This document shows, piece after piece, positions 6,673-13,377 of a DNA stretch of 16,231 nt. The position numbers and the translations under genes are program-made. The stretch is from Moduliflexus sp964602655. Lineage in GTDB: Bacteria > Moduliflexota > Moduliflexia > Moduliflexales > Moduliflexaceae. The stretch is taken from positions 1-16,231 of the forward strand of contig CAZRSF010000105.1 in the NCBI GenBank assembly GCA_964602655.1, in the 5' to 3' direction. Within the stretch, counting starts at the first letter, position 1; each line of letters begins with the position of its first letter. The notes beneath the pieces were generated by a model. That model did no database searches, was not told the DNA's origin, and saw only the letters and a program-made list of their open reading frames with translations.

Positions 6673-6706
6673 AACTGTCAGACACTTTTTTACGTGTCTG
6701 ACAGTT
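6673..6706. repeat. Palindromic repeat related to the one at 4962-4994
   Basis: AACTGTCAGACAC (6673-6685), an 8-base T-rich loop, and the exact reverse complement at 6694-6706. The core TGTCAGACAC/GTGTCTGACA is the same as in the 4962-4994 palindrome, but the loop and outer bases differ. It sits between the AOR stop and the nuclease-like gene start. On the minus strand it could end AOR transcription, although no T run follows the stem. Confidence 0.88.
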
Positions 6707-6714
6707 GTTCTCGC

Positions 6715-8589
6715 TTAAAATTCCCTCAGCGACTCCTGAATCCCTTTGTGAATCTCATACCAGAAGCTCAGAGCGGCCTCCTGCTTATCTTTTTCGAAGA
6801 ACTCGATCCATCTCACCAATTCGGCGTCGGTGTTATTTTCCACGACCTGCTTGCGTTTCAGAAATTGATAAACCATGTCTATACTCCGCCCGGATTCCCA
6901 GAACAGCGACGAATTCCGGCTGTTGATGCGGCTGGCGGTAATCAGATTGTTCTGCAAATATTTTTCCTTCAGGCCATAGAGCGATTCGATCAACTCCGGC
7001 ACCATTTCTTCCGCCCAATTGCGGTGAAAGCGGCAGATGCCGAGATTGTCCACTAATAACTCTTTCCGCAGGCGGTCGGCGTCCTGCCGTCCGAGTTCGC
7101 GGGGCGGCAAAAATTCTTTACCGTAGTGCATGTAATATTTCCCCATCATCGCCATCGGCGAGAGCGCGCCCGGCGTCCAATACTGATTCGGCACCATCCA
7201 GCCTTTGCGGGCGTAGGCTACATACACAAACGAATCCGTCACTTTTTTCCCTTTTTCGCGGGAAAGATGGCGGGCGAATTTGCGCGCGCCTTCGGACAAA
7301 TCAAGAATGCCGCGTTTTTCAATGATCGAATCGAGCAAGGCGACGCCGAGGTCGGCGTTGTGCATGGAATCGGCGACAATATCGAACCCTTTGGGCGAAA
7401 AGACCGGCACGTCTTTGACGCCGAGTTCTTCAGGAGCCAGCAGGCCGTCCGACAGGCATTCCATCAGCCACGCCACCACGCCGCCCGCCGAAATCGCATC
7501 GAAACCGTACATGTCGGCGTGATGATTGAGCTTTTCGGCGGCGCGTTGGTCAAAAATCCCGGAGAGCGGCCCCATCGTCTGATACGGCTCGTAATCTTTT
7601 TTGAATTCGCCGTTCATTTTTTTGCAGACCGCCATGCACGGCTCGCCGCAAGTGCGCTGCTTTTTGGGCTTGATTGTCTCTTCGTTGAATTGTTTGAGGT
7701 AGTGCTGCAAGACGAATTTGTCATGAATTTCCAGCCGCTCGGCCTCGTCCATGTAAATGCTGCGGTAGTTGAACGACATCATCTGGCCTTTCAGCGTGGC
7801 GTAGTTGACGCCGAACGTGCCGCCTGTCTCGAAATTCGGATCGAACCGGTATTTCGTGGTCGCTTCCATATCTTTGGCCGCTAATTTTTTCTGATAACGC
7901 TGCTCGAACCATTCATCGGCAACTTTGCGATCCCGGAAATCCTCATCAATAAACGTGCCGCCGTAAATCACCGCCGCAATGCCGTGTTCTTTCAGCATTT
8001 TCGAGCCGAATCCGCCGCGCCCGGCCCAGGTATCCACATACGTCAGCTTGCCGTTGGTAATCGGCACGGAGCCGATTGCGCCGAAATCGGTGGCGAGCGC
8101 CGCCTGACCGACCGCTAAAATACGGGGTTCGGTTTCATATTTCTGACCTAAGAGCGCGTAGGTATAATCAAAGAGGGAATAGATGCCGCCGCGCCCGTCT
8201 TTCCAGACATTTGCCACATTGACCGGCACGAGTTCGACTTCGATTTCTTCGCCGTGTACGCGGTTCAAATAGAGGATGGACGGCGTGTCCGCTTTGCCGA
8301 GAATCGAAAGCATATTGATGCCGAGGTTATCGAACACCAAGCCCGCGCCACCCATAGACGAGATGTAAAATCCGCCCCAGCATGGCGAAAATCCGGTAAA
8401 CATCAACCGATTCGAACCGGGGAAAATTGACCCGGCCAATAATCCTGTGCCGATATTCAGGCTGTTATGCCGTCCGGCTAAATGCAGCCCCAAATCTACC
8501 GGGCCGAAAAAATCACCGACATGATACCGTCGCGTACGATAAAATCCGCTGTGAGCATCTACAAATAAGACCTTCAGTTGGGTTTCCAT
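6715..8589 (-). CDS. Tungsten-type aldehyde:ferredoxin oxidoreductase family protein
   Basis: A 624-residue protein with the AOR domain order. The N-terminal domain includes GSNRLMFTGFSPCWGGFY (58-75) and SSMGGAGLVFDNLGINMLSI, which bind the bis-pterin tungsten cofactor. Next comes AIGSVPITNG with the WAGRGGFG pterin loop (188-195), then [4Fe-4S] ligands C314, C318, C322 and a distal C519 (LGICRFHRNW). Members oxidise aldehydes to acids with ferredoxin, or run in reverse, and are cytosolic and oxygen-sensitive. The cysteine spacing here is C-x3-C-x3-C, not the classical C-x2-C-x3-C, indicating a divergent subfamily of unknown substrate. The start METQLKVL at 8589 is preferred: a longer frame to 8664 overlaps the upstream gene. 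An AAAGGA ribosome binding site overlaps the stop of the upstream chemoreceptor gene (4-base gap), so the pair is translationally coupled. No cofactor or small Fe-S partner gene is visible nearby. Confidence 0.92.
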   Translation of the reverse strand: METQLKVLFVDAHSGFYRTRRYHVGDFFGPVDLGLHLAGRHNSLNIGTGLLAGSIFPGSNRLMFTGFSPCWGGFYISSMGGAGLVFDNLGINMLSILGKADTPSILYLNRVHGEEIEVELVPVNVANVWKDGRGGIYSLFDYTYALLGQKYETEPRILAVGQAALATDFGAIGSVPITNGKLTYVDTWAGRGGFGSKMLKEHGIAAVIYGGTFIDEDFRDRKVADEWFEQRYQKKLAAKDMEATTKYRFDPNFETGGTFGVNYATLKGQMMSFNYRSIYMDEAERLEIHDKFVLQHYLKQFNEETIKPKKQRTCGEPCMAVCKKMNGEFKKDYEPYQTMGPLSGIFDQRAAEKLNHHADMYGFDAISAGGVVAWLMECLSDGLLAPEELGVKDVPVFSPKGFDIVADSMHNADLGVALLDSIIEKRGILDLSEGARKFARHLSREKGKKVTDSFVYVAYARKGWMVPNQYWTPGALSPMAMMGKYYMHYGKEFLPPRELGRQDADRLRKELLVDNLGICRFHRNWAEEMVPELIESLYGLKEKYLQNNLITASRINSRNSSLFWESGRSIDMVYQFLKRKQVVENNTDAELVRWIEFFEKDKQEAALSFWYEIHKGIQESLREF

Positions 8590-8593
8590 GATG

Positions 8594-10663
8594 CTATCCT
8601 TTTCTTTGTTCGATCCCCTGCCGCGCGTTCCGCGAGGGCAGAGTTTCTTCGTTGTCGCCGACATCGAAATGTTGAATCAATGCGCCGAGCGTGGCGGTTT
8701 CTTTGGCTAAACCTGCGGCGGATTTCGCAATTTCCTGTGTGCGCGTCGAACTTTCCTGCACCCGCGTCGTGACATTGTCCATCGCTTCGAGCACGTGCAT
8801 TGTGCCGCGATTCTGCTCTGTCGTCGCGCGTTTCACCTGCTCGGAAAGATGTTGCATGCGTTCGACCGCGACAGTCACTTGCGCCGAGCCTTTTTGCTGT
8901 TCATCCGTAGCGCGCGTGATTTCTTTGACCATGCGCAGCACGCTATCCATGTGATCGTGCACTTGCTTGCTGAGAGAGGCTTGTTCTTCCGCAATTTTCG
9001 CATGTTCGGCGATAAATTCCAGGGTTTGCTGTCCGCTCATCAATATCGCCTCAAGCGCATTGCCGCCGCGATTCGCAAGCGTCACGCCAGTCTCGACAGT
9101 CTCTCGCCCTTCTTCCATCGCCCGCACCGCTTTTTGAGATTCTTTTTGAATCCCGCGAATAAGGTCGCCGATCTCTTTGGCCGCGCTGGCGGAGCGCTGG
9201 GCTAAATCCTTGACTTCCTGCGCCACGACGGCAAATCCCCGTCCATGTTCTCCGGCTTGCGCGGCAATAATGGACGCATTTAACGCTAATAATGAGGTTT
9301 GATCCGCGATTTCGCTGATCACATCCGTAATCGAACCAATCGCCTGCGAGCGGCTGCCTAAAATTTTAATCGTTTCCGCCGCTGTGGTGACACTGCGTTG
9401 AATCACGGTCATGCCGCCGATAATTTCTCGCATAGATTGCTGACCGGCGTTGGCGGAATCGGAGGCGAGTTTCGACGATTGCTCCGCTTGACTGGCGGTC
9501 GAAACAAGGCGAGCGATGGTGTCGCCGATTTGCTGGACGATCCCCGATGTATCTTGCGCGGCGAGGGATAAGCCGGTCGCATTGGATGCGATTTGTTTGA
9601 TGGACATGTCCATTTCTTCGATGGAAGAGACCGATTCTTCGATGGCAAGCGAAAGCACGGACATATTGCTGGCGACTTCTTCGACGCTGGCCTGCATTTC
9701 CATCATCGAGGACGAGGTTTCTTCGGCAGACGAGAGGACTTCTTGCACCATGACGCGCTCCTCTTCGGAGCGTTTGGCCGTGATGGCGCTGGTCATGCCG
9801 ACGCTCTCGACTTCCCGTTTGACTTGCCGCATCGCTGTCGCCAGATCAGATGTCATTTTTTGAAACGCCGCCCCCAATATGTCTTGCGAGGATTTCAGCA
9901 CAATCGTTTCTTTCAGGTTGCCTTCGGCGATACGGTCGGCGCGTTCAGCCACTTCCCGCAGGACGTTTCCCATGAGATAAAAGGCGTTGCCGAGGGCATC
10001 CAGCGGACTATCCGGTTGAGGAATATTTTGAATGTCGCCGCGCGCGATTTGCATCGCCGTGTCGCTCATGCGTTTGAGATAGTCCGTCATTCTGGAGAAC
10101 GCCTGGCTTAATTGGCCGATTTCGTCGCGTGATTGCGTATGCGCATGTTGCACGACTTCCCCGCAAGCAATCCGTTCGGCGGTTGTCGTCAGGCGCACGA
10201 GCGGCGCAGTCAGCAATTTCCCTAAAAAGAACGCGGAGAGCGATGAGACGCAGATCATGAACAAAATAAAGCCGAGATAAAACACTTGCCGCTGTTCAAT
10301 CGAAATTTCGATCTCGCTGAGAAATTTCTGCTGCGTATCTTTAAGCGCGGTCATTTCAGGGATAATAGCGTTTTCATGATCAGTCTGTTGTTGAAGCAGA
10401 TGAGACAAGAATGCCGCCTGTTCTCCTGAAAGCGCGGTCGCAGCCCATGCGCGCGCATCATCATAGGTCTTTTTTCGGGCGTCAACGAGCGTTGAAAGCG
10501 TTTGCATCATCGCCTGATTATGGTTTTGCGCATCCTGAAGCTGCCGCCCCTGCTTCATGCCATATTGCATGGCAAAAAGCATGGTGACAATTAAGGGGGT
10601 AATCGAAACGGCCAGAATAACCACTGCTAATTTCGTGCGTAATCCGATATGATGCGCGTTCAT
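8594..10663 (-). CDS. Methyl-accepting chemotaxis protein with tandem HAMP domains
   Basis: A 689-residue inner-membrane chemoreceptor. Transmembrane helices are at about 11-33 and 127-150, enclosing a short (about 93-residue) helical periplasmic domain too small for a Cache fold. A HAMP domain follows (about 151-203), then one or two further HAMP-like units (about 203-275, with MQIARGDIQ and DRIAEGNLKE). The long coiled-coil signalling domain has its tip at about 446-490: ISEIADQTSLLALNASIIAAQAGE, then HGRGFAVVAQEVKDLAQRS. It signals to CheA/CheW. In the tip the usual E-A-A-R-A-G-E reads I-A-A-Q-A-G-E. No C-terminal NWETF-type CheR tether is present. GGAGG at 10671-10675 is the ribosome binding site. 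The stop overlaps the AOR ribosome binding site, so the two form a unit, suggesting a redox- or metabolism-linked tactic signal (inference). Confidence 0.95.
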   Translation of the reverse strand: MNAHHIGLRTKLAVVILAVSITPLIVTMLFAMQYGMKQGRQLQDAQNHNQAMMQTLSTLVDARKKTYDDARAWAATALSGEQAAFLSHLLQQQTDHENAIIPEMTALKDTQQKFLSEIEISIEQRQVFYLGFILFMICVSSLSAFFLGKLLTAPLVRLTTTAERIACGEVVQHAHTQSRDEIGQLSQAFSRMTDYLKRMSDTAMQIARGDIQNIPQPDSPLDALGNAFYLMGNVLREVAERADRIAEGNLKETIVLKSSQDILGAAFQKMTSDLATAMRQVKREVESVGMTSAITAKRSEEERVMVQEVLSSAEETSSSMMEMQASVEEVASNMSVLSLAIEESVSSIEEMDMSIKQIASNATGLSLAAQDTSGIVQQIGDTIARLVSTASQAEQSSKLASDSANAGQQSMREIIGGMTVIQRSVTTAAETIKILGSRSQAIGSITDVISEIADQTSLLALNASIIAAQAGEHGRGFAVVAQEVKDLAQRSASAAKEIGDLIRGIQKESQKAVRAMEEGRETVETGVTLANRGGNALEAILMSGQQTLEFIAEHAKIAEEQASLSKQVHDHMDSVLRMVKEITRATDEQQKGSAQVTVAVERMQHLSEQVKRATTEQNRGTMHVLEAMDNVTTRVQESSTRTQEIAKSAAGLAKETATLGALIQHFDVGDNEETLPSRNARQGIEQRKG

Positions 10664-10696
10664 TCCCTGTCCTCCGAGTCCTTTCTGCTGTGAATG

Positions 10697-10858
10697 AGTA
10701 ACTCACGTTACGCAGTGTCTCCGCGATTCCCCTCCTGGGAGGGGGAAGGGGTGGGTTGGTCTCGAACGCCAGCCTGCGCGTCATGACCCACCCCCAACCC
10801 CTCCCAGGAGGGGAATTCGCGGTCATCGTTCCGAATTTGGTGCGTAAGGTCAGTGACT
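10697..10858. repeat. MITE-like inverted-repeat element with nested GC-rich palindrome
   Basis: Imperfect terminal inverted repeats lie at 10697-10714 (AGTAACTCACGTTACGCA) and 10841-10858 (TGCGTAAGGTCAGTGACT), matching at 15 of 18 positions by eye. Nested inside are long GC-rich arms, about 10721-10756 (CCCCTCCTGGGAGGGG core) and 10786-10822 (CCCCTCCCAGGAGGGG core), with a few mismatches and one indel. It fills most of the 203-base gap between the hydrolase-fold gene stop and the chemoreceptor start. It encodes nothing convincing, and the minus-strand ORF through it is low-complexity. It most resembles a non-autonomous mobile repeat. It may separate the two leftward genes transcriptionally. 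Confidence 0.7.
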
Positions 10859-10866
10859 AAAATAGA

Positions 10867-11667
10867 TTATTTTTTCGTTTTTATGACAGCGACCCACTCA
10901 AGAATTTCCTTTTTGATTTCAGGATGTTTGTAAAACATCGCCAATCCATACGCCGCGCTGTTATAAATGACCACTTTTTTAGGCTCTTTCGTGAAATTGG
11001 CGAGCGTGTCGGCAGCCATCATCGAAAGACCGTCTTTGCTTTTGGCCGAGGCGCAAAATAGCACCGAGTCGGATTGAATGCCGAAAAATTTGCCATCCGT
11101 GACGGTCGAATATGATGGTGAAATGACCACAGCGACTTTTAATATTTTGGGAAATGCGCTTCGCCCCAAATACGCTAAATCGCCGCCAATTCCCGACCCA
11201 ATAATCGCAATGCGCTTCATATCGGCGTGTTTTTGCGATTTCAGCCAGTTCAGGGCAGATTGAATATCTGCGACGCCAGCTTTCAGCACGTCTTCCGAGG
11301 TCGGAGGCGAGGCCGCTTCTTCGCGGCGGCTCTGACCATGTCCGCGTAAATCTATGGCTAACACGCCATAACCATGCTGAACTAAGTCGGGAATAAAAAT
11401 GTTCCAGTCTCGTCGGTTCAGCCCGTAATCGTGGAGCAGCAGCGCGACAGGCACTTTTCCCGACGTTTTTGCGGCCACTTTTTCAGGAAGAATCCATGAC
11501 CCCGCGATGATCATGCCATCCGGCGTCGTGAACGAAATTTCCTGCATATTCAGGTCTATGTCGGCTGCGTCAGACGGCAGCGCAGACAAGAGGAGTATCG
11601 TAAGCGCTGTCATAACAAAAGAACATGCCCATCCTCGGCGGCGGCGTAATGCGATGCGTGTGTTCAT
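10867..11667 (-). CDS. Exported alpha/beta-hydrolase-fold protein, catalytic residues apparently lost
   Basis: A 266-residue protein with an export signal: basic LRRRRGW region, hydrophobic stretch at about 16-30, and likely cleavage near SDAAD (32-36). The mature part follows the dienelactone-hydrolase-like fold: VALLLHDYGLNRRDW (74-88) for the oxyanion loop, and AIDLRGHGQS (104-113). The nucleophile elbow AIIGSGIGGDLAY then places Gly159 where the catalytic Ser of G-x-S-x-G belongs. An acid candidate, D212, is present. The C-terminal loop has SAAYGLAMF, with Tyr240 where the family has His in A-H-G. Two of three catalytic residues thus appear replaced, suggesting a binding or structural role. 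Some members are lipoproteins, but I see no lipobox. The start has AAAGGA about 11 bases upstream (11679-11684). A candidate promoter lies at 11732-11760. Confidence 0.82.
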   Translation of the reverse strand: MNTRIALRRRRGWACSFVMTALTILLLSALPSDAADIDLNMQEISFTTPDGMIIAGSWILPEKVAAKTSGKVPVALLLHDYGLNRRDWNIFIPDLVQHGYGVLAIDLRGHGQSRREEAASPPTSEDVLKAGVADIQSALNWLKSQKHADMKRIAIIGSGIGGDLAYLGRSAFPKILKVAVVISPSYSTVTDGKFFGIQSDSVLFCASAKSKDGLSMMAADTLANFTKEPKKVVIYNSAAYGLAMFYKHPEIKKEILEWVAVIKTKK

Positions 11668-11731
11668 CAGAAAGCCATCCTTTGCAGTCAGGTGTGTATT
11701 CAGAGGCGAATCCTACCTTCGACGGGGTGTA

Positions 11732-11760
11732 ATTGTCTGTATTGTTAAGAACTCTGTCAA
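11732..11760 (-). promoter_or_regulatory. Candidate sigma-70-type promoter for the hydrolase-fold gene
   Basis: Reading the minus strand, TTGACA (11760-11755) matches the -35 consensus exactly. After 17 bases comes GACAAT (11737-11732), four of six matches to the -10 consensus. The expected start of transcription leaves a leader of about 60 bases before ATG 11667. It is a pattern match only. Confidence 0.4.
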
Positions 11761-11800
11761 GTTATTTTCTTCGATGTTCAGACGTTGCGTCCTGTTTTTC

Positions 11801-11829
11801 TTGACGAATCTTCCTGAGTATTTTATAGG
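11801..11829 (+). promoter_or_regulatory. Candidate sigma-70-type promoter for the GNAT-like gene
   Basis: TTGACG (11801-11806), a 17-base spacer and TATAGG (11824-11829) give five of six and four of six consensus matches. It reads toward the gene at 11890 and is divergent from the promoter at 11732-11760, with about 40 bases between the two -35 boxes. It is a pattern match only. Confidence 0.4.
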
Positions 11830-11889
11830 ATATCCTCAAAGAACGACAAGAAGAACACGTAAACGCTATTTTTTGGTGTTGGTGGCGAT

Positions 11890-12762
11890 ATGGCAAAATT
11901 TACGCAGCATGAAAGAATGGAAGACCCCATCGCGCAAGATGTCCCGGAATTAGAAGGCTATCGTCCTTTATTTCGGATCAACCGCTTGCCGGATGAGGAA
12001 AAACGCGCGATTTATGCCACATTAGCGCCGCCGCCGCTGTTGACGAGATTCGGAATCGATCCGGCCACGCTTCGGAATCAGGCCGGGGAAGAGGTTTTTC
12101 TCTGCGAAAGCAAAGCCCGCACGTCAACCGTCCGCATCGAACTTCGGCATCAGGCGGGATTTCCCGATCCGTTGTTTCTCCTTGAAATGCGGGAAACGTC
12201 GTTCGGAGATATTGAAATCTTGTTTGTCAACATCAACGATCCCTTTTCCGAACGGTTCGACATTGACCTTGACGGTTGTGGCAACCGAACGGAATTCGGC
12301 ACGGTCTGCCGCAATATTCCCGAAGAAATTCGGGCGATGCGCGCAGGATTGGCGCCGGGGCAGGTGCGCAGCGGAATGCGGCTGTATCGCATATTTTTAG
12401 AGCGGGTCAAACTGTTTTGCAAGCGTTTCGGCATTACGCAAGTCAAAGCAGAGCCGTTAGCGTATCATAACGCCATCATGCAAGAGTTTTACGGGTTTCG
12501 TTACGTGACCGGACGAAGCATGATGGAAGAGATTGACCGAGGGTTTGCGCCGGGAGGCGTCCTCTTCGAACGATTGGACGCGTCCACGCCATTTCGGCAG
12601 CCCGGCGCGGAACGTTCGATCAAAGGCCGCAGTTGGGCAATTCATGACGGCATTTTAGGCGCGACGTGGAAATGTCCGCGCATGTATTACGCAATTGATG
12701 AGGCTGAAAACCGAGTGCATGATGAATTCACCTGTCACTTGCTGAAACGAGGCCGGTTGTGA
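11890..12762 (+). CDS. Hypothetical protein with a possible GNAT-like region
   Basis: A 290-residue soluble protein that I do not recognise as a named family. Residues about 100-115 (RETSFGDIEILFVNIND) form predicted strands. Residues 162-207 run as a helix GMRLYRIFLERVKLFCKRFG, a strand ITQVKAEPL, then YHNAIMQEFYGFRYV. This order resembles the second half of GNAT acetyltransferases, where a helix and strand precede the Y-x(n)-GF motif. The N-terminal 60 residues and C-terminal 80 residues have no recognisable match. Six cysteines are scattered without a metal-site pattern. The start at 11890 has only a weak GGTGG upstream; ATG 11917 is an alternative. It stands alone, divergent from the hydrolase-fold gene, with a candidate promoter about 60 bases upstream. 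Coding is supported by length, composition and lack of a better frame. Confidence 0.75.
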   Translation: MAKFTQHERMEDPIAQDVPELEGYRPLFRINRLPDEEKRAIYATLAPPPLLTRFGIDPATLRNQAGEEVFLCESKARTSTVRIELRHQAGFPDPLFLLEMRETSFGDIEILFVNINDPFSERFDIDLDGCGNRTEFGTVCRNIPEEIRAMRAGLAPGQVRSGMRLYRIFLERVKLFCKRFGITQVKAEPLAYHNAIMQEFYGFRYVTGRSMMEEIDRGFAPGGVLFERLDASTPFRQPGAERSIKGRSWAIHDGILGATWKCPRMYYAIDEAENRVHDEFTCHLLKRGRL

Positions 12763-12780
12763 CAGCGTCGCCGAAATTCC

Positions 12781-12810
12781 TTGACATATCAGGCAGGGAA
12801 TCGTTATGCG
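12781..12810 (+). promoter_or_regulatory. Weak candidate promoter upstream of the small membrane protein gene
   Basis: TTGACA at 12781-12786 matches the -35 consensus exactly. With an 18-base spacer it is followed by TATGCG (12805-12810), three of six matches to -10. It lies in the 133-base gap before the gene at 12896 and reads toward it. The poor -10 makes this tentative. Confidence 0.22.
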
Positions 12811-12895
12811 AGTGGACGCGCAGGAGCATAAACATCCTGTTGGCAAGTAACCGAGTTGTCATTACGAGAATTTTCCGCAAATAAAGGAGACGTAT

Positions 12896-13321
12896 ATGCA
12901 AAATTTTTTGAGAAATACGATTTTGGTTCTGATTCTAATGCTTATTTCGTTGGTGGTCGGCATGATTTCGCCGGGCATGTGGCTTGGAAATCGCCGTCAG
13001 GATGTGTCCATACTCTATCATAAGATGTTCGCGTTTCGGAATGTGCCGATGGCGCAAAATTTTACGGCCACCCCGTTCGATCTGCGGATTATGTATGTGA
13101 AAAGCGCCGATGGCGCGTTGGAAACGTATCTTGTGAATCCGCCTAAAAACGAAATCCTGCCGATTTATGATGTGGAAGGGACGACGCAAGTCGGCGACAT
13201 TTCGCATCGCTTCAAAGGCTTGGGCGAAGAAGGGCGCGGAAAACTGGAAAAGCTGCTCGAATCCGTCAAAGAAGACGGAACCGGCGCGATAGACAATCTC
13301 TTGAAATTGTTAGGCAATTGA
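12896..13321 (+). CDS. Small single-pass membrane or exported hypothetical protein
   Basis: A 141-residue protein with one hydrophobic helix at about 7-27 (NTILVLILMLISLVVGMI), a signal anchor or uncleaved signal sequence. The remaining 110 residues are probably periplasmic: predicted strands at 60-95 (FDLRIMYVKSADG, ETYLVNP), then a lysine/glutamate-rich helical tail (113-141). I recognise no family. A strong ribosome binding site, AAAGGAGA, lies just upstream of the ATG. The gene precedes the divergent chemoreceptor-like gene on the same strand, 56 bases apart with a palindrome between, so shared function is possible but not shown. Confidence 0.8.
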   Translation: MQNFLRNTILVLILMLISLVVGMISPGMWLGNRRQDVSILYHKMFAFRNVPMAQNFTATPFDLRIMYVKSADGALETYLVNPPKNEILPIYDVEGTTQVGDISHRFKGLGEEGRGKLEKLLESVKEDGTGAIDNLLKLLGN

Positions 13322-13329
13322 TGTCATAC

Positions 13330-13364
13330 CAGCCCTGTCAGGGGGTCGAACCCTGACAGGGCTG
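13330..13364. repeat. Palindromic repeat, CAGCCCTGTCAGGG arms
   Basis: CAGCCCTGTCAGGG (13330-13343), a 7-base loop GGTCGAA, and the exact reverse complement at 13351-13364. It lies between the small membrane protein stop and the chemoreceptor-like gene, and the latter's AGGAG ribosome binding site starts directly after the right arm. The CTGTCAG core recalls the 6673-6706 palindrome but the flanks differ. Without a T tract it is better read as an interspersed repeat that could also attenuate transcription. Confidence 0.88.
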
Positions 13365-13377
13365 AGGAGATCGCGCG

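Noticed and set aside
7126..7884. 252-residue plus-strand ORF opposite the AOR gene
   Set aside because: It is His/Arg/Phe-rich with no domain and lies wholly antisense to a clearly recognised enzyme; a shadow frame.
8590..8664. N-terminal extension of the AOR frame to 8664 (25 extra residues, MSATTKK...)
   Set aside because: It overlaps the chemoreceptor's coding end, has no family-like sequence, and the METQ start at 8589 has a well-placed AAAGGA.
9593..10111. 172-residue plus-strand ORF opposite the chemoreceptor
   Set aside because: His/Phe/Arg-rich composition typical of an antisense shadow of coiled-coil codons.
10518..10826. 102-residue minus-strand ORF through the MITE-like element
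   Set aside because: It overlaps the chemoreceptor N-terminus and its other half is Pro/Gly-rich translation of palindromic DNA.
11507..11953. 148-residue plus-strand ORF over the hydrolase-fold start and the promoter gap
   Set aside because: It is antisense to the signal-peptide region and crosses both candidate promoters; no recognisable sequence.
12806..12850. 14-codon ORF (MRVDAQEHKHPVGK) with an AGGGA upstream
   Set aside because: Too short to separate from chance and it overlaps the weak promoter candidate; no supporting context.
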